64,000 nucleotides of DNA from M3007 sp044226205. Its GTDB lineage: Bacteria; Bacteroidota; Bacteroidia; Chitinophagales; Saprospiraceae. Numbering within the stretch: position 1 is the first letter of the stretch; the number at the start of each line of letters is the position of its first letter. Shown in pieces: positions 1 through 8,199 of this stretch. The stretch lies in the NCBI GenBank assembly GCA_044226205.1, contig JBGAHL010000015.1, positions 54,197-118,196 on the forward strand, given 5' to 3'. The notes under the pieces are model-generated. The model had not been told where the DNA came from. It ran no database searches and saw only the letters and a program-made list of their open reading frames with translations. The translations under genes and the position numbers were made by a program.

Positions 1-447
1 TTTGGCATTCAAATCTGCTACGACGTGGAATTTCCGCTCGGCGCGCAATTGCTGAGCGTCGCCGGCGCCAACCTGATCCTTGCGCCCAGTTGCACCGAAA
101 CGATCCGCGGCGCCACCCGCGTGCATGTCGGCGCCCGCGCCCGCGCCCTGGAAAATCAATGCTATGTGACTGTCGCACAGACGGTTGGAGAAGCGCCCTG
201 GTCGCCTGCCGTCGATGTCAACTACGGCTTTTCCGCCGTGTACGCCACGCCGGATCGCGAGCTGCCGGAAGAAGGCATACTGGCCGCAGGTACGCCACAG
301 CAACCCGGCTGGCTGGTGCAAGACCTTGATTTTGAAAAAATAAATACCGTGCGGCGCGACGGCCAGGTGCTCAATTTCAAGGACCAGCAAAGGTTGCAGT
401 ACCAGTTGGACGGGCAAATACCGACGCTCAGGCGAATCCGAATCTGA
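1..447 (+). CDS. Carbon-nitrogen hydrolase (nitrilase superfamily), 5'-truncated
   Basis: The frame is already open at base 1, so only the C-terminal 148 residues are visible. Near the start is ICYDVEFP, where the Cys fits the nucleophile of the Glu-Lys-Cys triad of nitrilase-family amidases. Further on, GARARALENQCYV is the usual downstream family segment. These enzymes hydrolyse C-N bonds in amides or nitriles in the cytoplasm; the substrate cannot be told from the fragment. Family members are usually 260-300 residues, so roughly half is missing. It converges on lysA with three bases between the stops. The family call is secure, the specific activity unknown. Confidence 0.85.
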   Translation, partial: FGIQICYDVEFPLGAQLLSVAGANLILAPSCTETIRGATRVHVGARARALENQCYVTVAQTVGEAPWSPAVDVNYGFSAVYATPDRELPEEGILAAGTPQQPGWLVQDLDFEKINTVRRDGQVLNFKDQQRLQYQLDGQIPTLRRIRI

Positions 448-450
448 GAA

Positions 451-1683
451 TTATTCTTGTACGGGCTGCTGGTTTCGCACGAGGTCGTCGATGGTTTCGC
501 GGCGGCGGATGAGGTATGCCTTGCCGTCGAGCAGCAATACCTCGGCGGGGCGGGGGCGCGAATTGTAGTTGGACGACATCATCCAGCCGTAGGCGCCGGC
601 ATTGTAAAAACAAAGGACGTCGCCTTCCACCACTTCCGGGATGCGGCGGTCGACGCCGAAGGTGTCCGTTTCACAAATATTGCCCACCACCGTGTAAATC
701 CTGGGCTTGAACTGCGGCTCCGTGACGTTGATGATCTTGTGGTACGACCCGTAAAACATGGGCCGGATCAGGTGGTTCAGCCCGGTGTTCAGCCCCACGA
801 AAACGGTGGAGGTCGTTTGTTTGACCAGCGTACAACGCGCAAAAAGATAGCCGGATTCGCTGACGAGAAACTTGCCGGGCTCGAACATCAGGGTCAATTC
901 TCGGCCGTATTCTTCGCAAAATTCGGCAAAACGGCGGCTGAGTTTTTCGCCCAGTTCTTCCACGTCGGTTTCGATATCGTCGGCTTTGTAGGGCACCTTG
1001 AATCCGCTGCCAAGGTCGATGTATTGCAGGTCGGGGAATTTTCGGGCGGCTTCGAACAGGATGTCGGCACCGCGCAGAAACACGTCCACATCGAGGATGT
1101 CGGAGCCGGTATGCATGTGCAGGCCTTCGATTTTGAGGCCCTGGCTTTCCACAATGCGCAGAACGTGAGGGAGTTGGTGAATACTGATCCCGAATTTGGA
1201 ATCGATGTGCCCCACGCTGATCTTTTCATTGCCGCCGGCCATCAGGTGCGGATTGATGCGGATGCAGACCGGCACGTCGCGGTGGTGCAGGCCCCAGTTT
1301 TCGAGCATGGGGATGGCGTCGATATTGATTTTAACACCCAGTTTCGCAGCTTCTTCGTATTCATCTGCGCCGGCGAAATTGGGGGTGTAAAGAATGTCGG
1401 AAGCAGGGAAACCTGCCAGCAAGCCCAGTTGCACCTCCTGGATGGAGACGCAGTCGAGCCCGGCGCCCCATTGCCGAAAAAGGCGCATGACCGCCAGATT
1501 GGTCAATGCTTTGCAGGCGTAGTGGATGCGCAGTTTGGGGTAGGGGAACGATTGCGTGAGCCGCTCGTACTGGCGCCGCATGATGGCCGCATCGTACACG
1601 TAAAGCGGCGTGCCGTGGGTTTGGCAGAGTTCAAGCGGGTCGATGCCGCCGTCGAATTGGTATTTTCCGTCGATCAATTGCAC
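451..1683 (-). CDS. lysA: Diaminopimelate decarboxylase
   Basis: This 410-residue protein is a group IV PLP enzyme that decarboxylates meso-diaminopimelate to L-lysine, the last lysine step. Lys58 in YACKALTN is the PLP Schiff-base lysine. HMHTGSDI (phosphate and substrate side), EPGKFLV, CETDTF with the partner-subunit catalytic Cys, and GAYG near the C-terminus all follow in the family order. Length is typical. The ATG start is the first in frame and lies about 30 bases downstream of a TATTTTTG promoter motif. It is monocistronic as far as visible and ends facing the nitrilase gene. Confidence 0.95.
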   Translation of the reverse strand: MQLIDGKYQFDGGIDPLELCQTHGTPLYVYDAAIMRRQYERLTQSFPYPKLRIHYACKALTNLAVMRLFRQWGAGLDCVSIQEVQLGLLAGFPASDILYTPNFAGADEYEEAAKLGVKINIDAIPMLENWGLHHRDVPVCIRINPHLMAGGNEKISVGHIDSKFGISIHQLPHVLRIVESQGLKIEGLHMHTGSDILDVDVFLRGADILFEAARKFPDLQYIDLGSGFKVPYKADDIETDVEELGEKLSRRFAEFCEEYGRELTLMFEPGKFLVSESGYLFARCTLVKQTTSTVFVGLNTGLNHLIRPMFYGSYHKIINVTEPQFKPRIYTVVGNICETDTFGVDRRIPEVVEGDVLCFYNAGAYGWMMSSNYNSRPRPAEVLLLDGKAYLIRRRETIDDLVRNQQPVQE

Positions 1684-1714
1684 GTTGAAAAAAGGGTAGT
1701 GGAAAAGTAGGGCG

Positions 1715-1722
1715 CAAAAATA
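1715..1722 (-). promoter_or_regulatory. Putative lysA promoter (-7 element)
   Basis: On the minus strand this reads TATTTTTG, an exact match to the Bacteroidota TAnnTTTG -7 consensus, 31 bases upstream of the lysA start. No clear TTTG -33 box is seen at the expected spacing. Confidence 0.5.
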
Positions 1723-1829
1723 GGGTTTTCAGTCCGGGCAGACTTATTTTTACCCACACCCGCCAAAACAAGCGGCACACGACATCTATCACGAAACAGC
1801 CTTGTTCATCCTTCTATCCGCAGCAGATT

Positions 1830-2360
1830 GTGAACGAAAACGAACTCATCGAACGTCTGAAAGCCCAGGATCGCGCCGCTCAAAAGTGGTTGTACGATCG
1901 CTACGCACCGCTGATGTTCAGCGTATGCAGGCGCTATTTGCGGTCGAGGGAAGACGCCGAGGAGGCCTTGGTGAGCGGTTTTTTCAAGGTTTTTGACCAA
2001 ATCGAGAGTTTTGCCGGGGCAGGGAGTTTTGAGGGTTGGATTAGAAAAATCGTGGTCAACGAATCGCTGATGAAACTTCGCAAGGGAAACCTGCTGGTTT
2101 TTCCCGGCGACGAAGTGCGGGCGTCCGAAGCCACCGACGGGTTTTCGATCGAAGCCGAGTTGTCGGCGCGCGAAATCCTCGACCTGCTCGACACCTTGCC
2201 GCCCGGTTACCGCACCATTTTTAACCTGTACGTACTGGAGGGATTCAAACACCAGGAAATTGCCGACCTGCTCGGGATCAGTATCAATACGAGCAAGTCG
2301 CAGCTCATTCTGGCCAAGGAAAAACTGCGCCAGTTGCTCAAAGCCAAAGGCGTTTATTGA
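1830..2360 (+). CDS. ECF-type RNA polymerase sigma-70 factor
   Basis: A 176-residue protein with sigma region 2 at about residues 20-90 (YDRYAPLMFSVCRRYL, then DAEEALVSGFFKVFDQI) and region 4 at about 120-170, including the helix-turn-helix GFKHQEIADLLGISINTSKSQL. It lacks regions 1 and 3, as ECF sigmas do, and directs RNA polymerase to a small regulon that cannot be named here. The start used is GTG at 1830, because the protein then begins directly at the conserved N-terminus; no Shine-Dalgarno sequence is present. A small membrane protein gene follows after 42 bases and may be its regulator. Confidence 0.9.
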   Translation: MNENELIERLKAQDRAAQKWLYDRYAPLMFSVCRRYLRSREDAEEALVSGFFKVFDQIESFAGAGSFEGWIRKIVVNESLMKLRKGNLLVFPGDEVRASEATDGFSIEAELSAREILDLLDTLPPGYRTIFNLYVLEGFKHQEIADLLGISINTSKSQLILAKEKLRQLLKAKGVY

Positions 2361-2402
2361 AGCCTCGCCAGCCATTTGCCATTGCCAACTGCCATCTCGA
2401 CT

Positions 2403-2633
2403 ATGCCCGATCTTTTTGATTTTTTCAAGGAAAATGAGTCCAAACTGCACGAACGCCCTTCGGAGCAGGTCTGGCAAAAGCTGGAACAGCGACTCGAAAA
2501 GGCCCGCCGCAAACCGCGCGGACGCCGGCGCGGCATACGTTTTTTGCAACACGGAACCGTCGCATTGATACTCATGATGATCCTGCTTGCGGCAGCCCTG
2601 GTCTGGTTTTATTACAAGCGCGGCGGGCATTGA
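2403..2633 (+). CDS. Small single-pass membrane protein, possible minimal anti-sigma partner
   Basis: The predicted protein has 76 residues. A polar, charged N-terminal part (RPSEQVWQKLEQRLEKARRK) is followed by a basic stretch, one hydrophobic segment at about residues 50-68, and a short basic tail. ATG 2403 was chosen over an upstream in-frame codon because it begins the compact conserved-looking start MPDLFDFFKEN. The position just after an ECF sigma gene, and an N-terminal VWxxLExRL segment resembling the start of Bacteroidota anti-sigma proteins, suggest sigma-factor control. No zinc-binding anti-sigma motif (HxxxCxxC) is present. Function is inferred from context only. Confidence 0.6.
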   Translation: MPDLFDFFKENESKLHERPSEQVWQKLEQRLEKARRKPRGRRRGIRFLQHGTVALILMMILLAAALVWFYYKRGGH

Positions 2634-2702
2634 CGGGAGCTGACAAAACTTCTTACCTTGCGGCCCTTATTTGTCCAATCCAGCTTGCAATCACCCTGAT
2701 TT

Positions 2703-4922
2703 ATGGCAAAAACCGGCAAATCCAACCCCCGGCCGCAACAGACCCGCCCCACTTCAAACACTCCTGCATCTTCCGTTGCCGCGGCTCCCGGCCGCGACTG
2801 GCTGGCCCGGCCTGAAACGGATTCGGACGGAAACCTGCGCGTGTTTTTCTACGCAATGGCGGGTTTTGCCTTGCTGATTATGCTCTGGCTGGCCATGGGT
2901 TCGGGGGTCAATGCCGACGACAAATACCAGGTGGATTATTCCAACAAACTGGTCAATTATTACGGCACATTTGGCAAAGACACCGCCGCACTGAATATCC
3001 CCGACGGCAACATGCACCTCTACGGCGGGTTCTTCGAGATCGTAACCGGTTTTACGAATAAAGCACTGGGATTCAAGGACAACGAAGCTGCCTATCACCA
3101 CGTGCGCCACCTCTGGAGCGCCTTTTTTGGCTGGCTGGCTATCTTCTGTGCCGGGCTTTTTGCCTATCGGATTGCCGGCTGGCGGGCCGGGCTGATCGCC
3201 CTGATCATCCTGTTCTTGTCGCCGAGGTTTTTAGGCGATTCGCTGATGAACCCCAAGGACATTCCGTTCGCGGCGGGCTACATGTTGTCGTTGTATGCCA
3301 TCACGGCGGTGTTCGACCGAATGCCGTTGCCAAGGCGAAAGGACCTGCTCTTGCTGGTAGTCGGCCTCGGGATCGCCCTGGCGACCCGCGCGGGCGGCTT
3401 GCTGGCCTACGGCTGGCTTCTGATGTTCGGCGGTTTGCATTTTTTGATGAAAAACGGCGGCGCTAAGGCGTTTTCCAATACGAAAGTCTTGGCCAAATAC
3501 CTGGCGGTCGTGCTGGGAACAGCGGCTGCGGGCTACGTACTGGCGGTGCTTTTCTGGCCTTACGCCCTGCAAAGTCCGCTTAAAAACCCCTTTATCGCGC
3601 TTTCGAAATTTGCCGAACTGGAAGTACGTATCCGTGTGCTCTACGAGGGCGCCAATATGATGTCGGACATCACGCCCTGGCATTATCCGCTCAAATGGAT
3701 TTTGTACACCATCCCGCTGGCGGCGCTCGCGGGCATTTTCGGCTCCCTTGTATTGTTGCCGCGCTTGCTGAAACGCTACAATCAGCTGTGGGTGGTCATG
3801 GCCTTGCTGACCGGCGTTTTCCCGATTTTTTACATTATTTATAAAGATTCGGTGATCCACGACGGCTGGCGACACCTGACCTTCGCCTACCCGCCGCTGG
3901 TGGTGGCCGCCGCGCTGTTCTGGAACGAGCTGGCGCGCTTTTTTACGGGTAAAAAAGCTGTGCAGTACGCGGTGTTCGGCGTCATGGGGCTTTTGCTGGC
4001 CGACGCGGCGTTGTTTATCGCTGCCAACCGTCAGTTTCCCTACGTGTATTTCAACCCGATCGAGGGCGGCACCAAAGGCGCTTACGGCTACTTCGAAACC
4101 GACTATTGGGGCATCAGTACGCGGCAGGGTATCGAATGGCTTGAAAAACAAGGGATTCTGCACCCCAACATGACCGAGCCGGTTGTGATCGCCACCAATA
4201 TGCATTTCCCGGCAAAACCCTTTTTGAGCAAATACGGCGACAAGGTCAAACTGCGCTACCTCAAATGGGACCGCCGTTACGACGAAGCCTGGGACTATGC
4301 GCTTTATCCCACCCGTTTTATCGATGGCTCGGCGTTGCAGCGCGGCTTGTGGCCGCCCGACAACACGATCCATGTGATCGAGGCCGGCGGCGCGCCCTTG
4401 CTGGCGATCATGAAAGACACCTCGCATTACTGCTTCCAGGGCAACGATGCGTATAAAAAAGGGGACATTCCCACGGCGATCGACCGATTTGAAAAAGAAG
4501 TGGCGACGGTGCCCGACAACGAGATTGCCTGGGGAGGCCTCGCCCAGTCGTACCTGAGCCTCGATAGCTTGGAAAAAGCCAAAAACGCCGCCGAAAAAGC
4601 GCTCGAAATTGCCCCCGACGACACGCAGGGCAACAACGTTCTCGGCCTTTACTGGATCAAAAAAGACAACATCGCCAAGGCGAACGATCAGTTCAACCTG
4701 GCTGTTAGACGCGACCCGAGCAACGCGGCCGCCTGGTACTACCTTGCCCTCATCGCCAACGACCGCGGCGACCCCCAAACGGCGCTCAATCACTTGCAAA
4801 AGTCGATCCGCGCCGCACCCGCATTCCGGCAGGCTTACGAGCTGGCGGCCCGCATTTATGAAGAGAATGGCAATGCCGCTGCCGCCCAGCAGTACCGGGC
4901 GGCGCTGGGAAAATTGAAATGA
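2703..4922 (+). CDS. Multi-pass membrane glycosyltransferase (GT39/RgtA-like) fused to TPR repeats
   Basis: In this 739-residue protein, residues 1-40 are a polar basic tail, about 50-460 hold roughly ten hydrophobic segments, and the C-terminal 170 residues form TPR repeats (for example DAYKKGDIPTAIDRFEKEVA, then repeats on a 34-residue period). The membrane part resembles dolichyl-phosphate-mannose type (GT-C) transferases, with an acidic pair in the first extracytoplasmic loop (ADDKYQVDY). Such enzymes move sugars from lipid carriers to proteins or glycolipids outside the inner membrane. The TPR part may bind a partner or the acceptor protein. The methyltransferase gene starts 9 bases later, so the two are probably co-transcribed. 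Donor and acceptor are unknown. Confidence 0.75.
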   Translation: MAKTGKSNPRPQQTRPTSNTPASSVAAAPGRDWLARPETDSDGNLRVFFYAMAGFALLIMLWLAMGSGVNADDKYQVDYSNKLVNYYGTFGKDTAALNIPDGNMHLYGGFFEIVTGFTNKALGFKDNEAAYHHVRHLWSAFFGWLAIFCAGLFAYRIAGWRAGLIALIILFLSPRFLGDSLMNPKDIPFAAGYMLSLYAITAVFDRMPLPRRKDLLLLVVGLGIALATRAGGLLAYGWLLMFGGLHFLMKNGGAKAFSNTKVLAKYLAVVLGTAAAGYVLAVLFWPYALQSPLKNPFIALSKFAELEVRIRVLYEGANMMSDITPWHYPLKWILYTIPLAALAGIFGSLVLLPRLLKRYNQLWVVMALLTGVFPIFYIIYKDSVIHDGWRHLTFAYPPLVVAAALFWNELARFFTGKKAVQYAVFGVMGLLLADAALFIAANRQFPYVYFNPIEGGTKGAYGYFETDYWGISTRQGIEWLEKQGILHPNMTEPVVIATNMHFPAKPFLSKYGDKVKLRYLKWDRRYDEAWDYALYPTRFIDGSALQRGLWPPDNTIHVIEAGGAPLLAIMKDTSHYCFQGNDAYKKGDIPTAIDRFEKEVATVPDNEIAWGGLAQSYLSLDSLEKAKNAAEKALEIAPDDTQGNNVLGLYWIKKDNIAKANDQFNLAVRRDPSNAAAWYYLALIANDRGDPQTALNHLQKSIRAAPAFRQAYELAARIYEENGNAAAAQQYRAALGKLK

Positions 4923-4931
4923 CGACGCTGC

Positions 4932-5756
4932 ATGAACTTCAAATTTTTGTTTCCGACTTTCCGCAACCGTTACACTTTCGTGCGCCGGACCCTGCGCCGG
5001 CTGGCCACGCGGCATCGCTTCGAATCTGCCCTTAACCTGGGCACAGGAGAGGGCGATTACGACCGAATGATCGCCAGTTATTGCCAGGCGCTCACGGGCT
5101 GCGATGTGAATGAGGAAGATATTGCCCACGCACGAGCCCTCAACAAGGGGGTGATGAACCTGCAATACGAACTCAACGACGCCCTCAACCTGAGCTACCC
5201 GGAGGCGTCGTTCGACCTGCTCGTGTCGTGCGAAGTGATCGAACACGTGGGCCGACCCGACCGGATGATCCAGGAGATCGCCCGCGTCATGCGGCCGGGC
5301 GGCTGGGTGATCATGACATTCCCGAGCCGCGAATTCCCGATCAGCTACGATCCAGTCAACCGCATCTGGCAATTGACGCGCGGCGACGGCAGCCGGGAGT
5401 ACGCCATCTCGCAGGGCGCCTATGCTTTCGGGCATGAATACCTGATCGGGTCGGCGGATTTTAAAAAATGGGTGCACGAAGCAGGACTGGAGATCGTGGA
5501 GTTCAGGCCCCTGAGCGGCTATCTGGTCGGTTTGCTCGAAATGTACTGGACGGGTCTTGCACAAAGCATTTTTAAAAAAAATGCACGCAACGTCACGACG
5601 GATACGGATTCGGCCATCACCGTCCGGCCTGCCTCCACCAAGGAGCCGCTGCTGGTGTTTGTGACCGATGCGCTGCTGTGGATCGACCGGCATTTGTTCC
5701 AGTGGGGGCAACGCAGCGTGGGCAAAGGCGTTGTCCTTTGCAAACCCGACCGATGA
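4932..5756 (+). CDS. Class I SAM-dependent methyltransferase
   Basis: The protein has 274 residues with a Rossmann-like methyltransferase core of the Methyltransf_11 type: motif I ALNLGTGEGDYD, the acidic residue after beta 2 in GCDVNEEDIAHA, motif IV-like FDLLVSCEVIEHVGRPD, and MRPGGWVIMTFPS for the later strand. It starts 9 bases after the glycosyltransferase-TPR gene, implying one operon and possibly a role in the same surface-glycan or lipid modification. The C-terminal hundred residues carry a short hydrophobic stretch that may sit on a membrane surface. The methyl acceptor cannot be assigned. Confidence 0.85.
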   Translation: MNFKFLFPTFRNRYTFVRRTLRRLATRHRFESALNLGTGEGDYDRMIASYCQALTGCDVNEEDIAHARALNKGVMNLQYELNDALNLSYPEASFDLLVSCEVIEHVGRPDRMIQEIARVMRPGGWVIMTFPSREFPISYDPVNRIWQLTRGDGSREYAISQGAYAFGHEYLIGSADFKKWVHEAGLEIVEFRPLSGYLVGLLEMYWTGLAQSIFKKNARNVTTDTDSAITVRPASTKEPLLVFVTDALLWIDRHLFQWGQRSVGKGVVLCKPDR

Positions 5757-5814
5757 GCGGGTAACAAACTCCGACGCCAGATGATGTCAGGTGTACAGAT
5801 TTTAAACTTTCACC

Positions 5815-6513
5815 ATGACAATTGAACATCCTTCCGTTTTTTGCGAGCGATGCAAGCGCCCCGTGTTGCGCCAATTCGTCAATCTGGAGCAAAAAACGGC
5901 ATTTTGCGATGGTTGCAACCTGCATTTCGACATCACAGCGTCGAACGGCCTGCGGCAACGGCGCGAAATTGATATGCCGCGCGGGGCCAAAAATGTGCGG
6001 CTTACCCTGGTTCAACAAGACCTGACCATCGATGTGCGCTGGCTGAGAAATTACCCGGCAAAGAGCATTTTTACGATTGCACAGCCCGTAAAACTGGAAC
6101 TCTGGCCCGAAGGCGCCCGAAATTTAGACAGCGCAGTGGCCGAGTTTTTTGGTAAACTCGTGTTTACTGTTATGCATTTCGTGTGGACGGCCACCACCAG
6201 AACCATCGCGTATTTTGTCAACCGCACCATCGTAAGAGCCACTCCCGCAAGCCTCCAGATCGAACACCGGCCGATGGATGTTCTGCCTTCCGCTTTTTTC
6301 CCGGCCAACAGGATCGCCCAGCTGACCGTCCGATACCATTGGGCGGAAGAAAATCCCTTGCAGGAAAACGGCATGCTCTTCGTCGTGCTCAAGGATGGCT
6401 CCGAATACGACCTGCTCTGGGACCTGGATGTCGAGGTGTTGTTGTACCTGGAGCAGGAGATTGAGCGGATTTTAGGGATTACGGATGAAAAAATGGAAGG
6501 GGAGTACGTGTGA
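5815..6513 (+). CDS. Zinc-ribbon protein of unknown function
   Basis: I do not recognise a named family for this 232-residue protein. Its N-terminus holds two CxxC pairs, FCERCKRP and FCDGCNLH, spaced 20 residues apart, as in zinc ribbons. A moderately hydrophobic segment lies at about residues 110-140 (FFGKLVFTVMHFVW), which could be membrane-associated. The remainder is mixed and ends in an acidic helix. It follows the methyltransferase gene by 58 bases on the same strand and may be the tail of that operon. Start is the only ATG before the cysteine pair. Confidence 0.6.
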   Translation: MTIEHPSVFCERCKRPVLRQFVNLEQKTAFCDGCNLHFDITASNGLRQRREIDMPRGAKNVRLTLVQQDLTIDVRWLRNYPAKSIFTIAQPVKLELWPEGARNLDSAVAEFFGKLVFTVMHFVWTATTRTIAYFVNRTIVRATPASLQIEHRPMDVLPSAFFPANRIAQLTVRYHWAEENPLQENGMLFVVLKDGSEYDLLWDLDVEVLLYLEQEIERILGITDEKMEGEYV

Positions 6514-6552
6514 ACGAGAGGCCCAAACCTGCCAAGGGTCCGCAAGCGGTTT

Positions 6553-8022
6553 TTAGATTTTTACAAAACGCCCCGTTCGGTAGTGCCCTTTATCGAACAA
6601 TATAATGCTGTAAACCCCGGCTGGCAGCCCTGACACATCGATGCACTGTTCATCCGGGTCTATGTCCGGCAGGTTCATTTGTTTACCGTAAGCATCCACG
6701 AGCGTCGCCGAAGCGGTAAGGCCATCGGACGACTGAATGCAAACCCGGTCGCGGGCAAGCGAAGGATAAAGCCCAAGGGGGACGGGCGCAGCAGCATGAG
6801 CGGACAAGGAGGTATTCAGTGGATCAAGATCGCCCCACGTATGGCCATTGGAGGAGCAGCCGAGCAGCCTTTCGGAATAACCGCCATTTTTATAATTTAA
6901 TATTTTCCCCGAATAGCCGCAGTATTGATCCATGTAAAAGATGGCTGAATAGTCGATCGGCTGGTAGGCATGGCAATTATCCAGATCGAAATAATAATAT
7001 TCATAGGATTGCACACGAAACGATCCGGAGGTATCGACCCATGCTTCAAGAAAGTCGGCTTTATTGCCCTGGGTTGGCCCAAGCCAGCCCGGTATGCCAC
7101 TCCAGAAAGACTCAAAATCCAGGCTGTTAAATGTTTGGACAAACCCCGGGTCGGTTTGAAGGCTGGTTGACAGCACGATGCCGTTCAGATTTTTGATCAC
7201 CGTGTATGTTTCCCTCACAGATTGTAGCACCAGTTGGGTGTCAGAAAAATTTACGGCGGTAATCGAGTCACGCGCCCAGATGTTGATAATCTGGCCACTA
7301 ACATATTTCGTTTCGTGGGTTTTCCATTTCATCAGATCGCCGGGTGCGAAATGGCCGAAGTAATACTCCCAGGAAGGAACGAAGCCATGAGTTTGCCCGT
7401 CCTGTTCGAAGCCGACAATTTCGTAGACAGGGCCGGTTTGACCGTTTTCCAGTAACTGGAAGGGGATAAAACGGAGAAACCCCGCTTTTTCTGAAAGCAC
7501 CAATTCGACATTGTTCAGTTCGTTTTGAACAGGTGTTGCATTTAAATAAGGGCTAAGGGAAAAATACTTGACGGCGGTTGTAAGTCCCAGAATATCAAGC
7601 GTGTCTGTGCCGGTGCAGAGCACGTTCACGAAATTGAAGCCGTTGCTGTTGTTCACCGGAAACGACCAGGAATCGCCGACGTCGCAAAGCGGATAAAAGT
7701 ACTTCTGACCGTCGAAGCCCCAGGCGGTATCAACCGATTGCCACGACCACCCATATTCCACAGGCAGTTGAATATCATACTCTTCGTACAATTCAAGCAT
7801 AATGTCATAGAAACAATAATCGAAATAACCTTCGTAGTATTGTTGACAGAAATGGTGCGTCGTGCCGGTCGAAGCAGGCTCGTTGAGATCGTTAAAATAA
7901 ACGTGAAGCGAGTCGCCGACTTTCCACCAGGTTTTTTGCTGGTAAGGAAACAAGTCCCAATTGTTTTGGGCTTTCAGGTTGACGGAGAAAATAAACAAGG
8001 AATAGAGTAGTACATTTTTCAT
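6553..8022 (-). CDS. Secreted protein with T9SS type A sorting domain
   Basis: The protein has 489 residues if translation starts at ATG 8022. That start gives a clean signal peptide (MKNVLLYSLFIFSVNLKAQ) with cleavage after AQ; a start ten codons upstream would put charged residues before it. The body is rich in Trp, Tyr and Asn, with no catalytic motif I recognise. The last 75 residues match a type IX secretion C-terminal domain: GLYPSLARDRV, then SGLPAGVYSIILFDKG and a basic final strand. This predicts export through the Sec and T9SS machineries to the cell surface or medium. It converges on the zinc-ribbon gene with 39 bases between stops. Confidence 0.75.
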   Translation of the reverse strand: MKNVLLYSLFIFSVNLKAQNNWDLFPYQQKTWWKVGDSLHVYFNDLNEPASTGTTHHFCQQYYEGYFDYCFYDIMLELYEEYDIQLPVEYGWSWQSVDTAWGFDGQKYFYPLCDVGDSWSFPVNNSNGFNFVNVLCTGTDTLDILGLTTAVKYFSLSPYLNATPVQNELNNVELVLSEKAGFLRFIPFQLLENGQTGPVYEIVGFEQDGQTHGFVPSWEYYFGHFAPGDLMKWKTHETKYVSGQIINIWARDSITAVNFSDTQLVLQSVRETYTVIKNLNGIVLSTSLQTDPGFVQTFNSLDFESFWSGIPGWLGPTQGNKADFLEAWVDTSGSFRVQSYEYYYFDLDNCHAYQPIDYSAIFYMDQYCGYSGKILNYKNGGYSERLLGCSSNGHTWGDLDPLNTSLSAHAAAPVPLGLYPSLARDRVCIQSSDGLTASATLVDAYGKQMNLPDIDPDEQCIDVSGLPAGVYSIILFDKGHYRTGRFVKI

Positions 8023-8153
8023 AAGTAGGAATTTTATACAGCGAATTTGCATGCTGCAAATTTTCTCGTTCGGTTTAAATCGCGATCTACCTAAAACTGG
8101 CCTTTTTTACGGCGCTTCTTCTTCTTCGCTATTCGCGCTCTTGAATCAAAATA

Positions 8154-8161
8154 TATCTTTG
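8154..8161 (+). promoter_or_regulatory. Putative promoter (-7 element) for acyl-CoA carboxylase
   Basis: TATCTTTG matches TAnnTTTG and lies 38 bases before the ATG at 8200. A TTCG at 8132-8135 is a poor -33 candidate. Confidence 0.45.
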
Positions 8162-8199
8162 CCCCGCGCCCTGCCAACACGCACGTTTTCACCTGTTTT

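Noticed and set aside
3231..5711. Minus-strand frame of 826 codons across the glycosyltransferase and methyltransferase genes
   Set aside because: Covers two well-motivated plus-strand genes, and the translation is Arg/His/Gln-rich with no family match.
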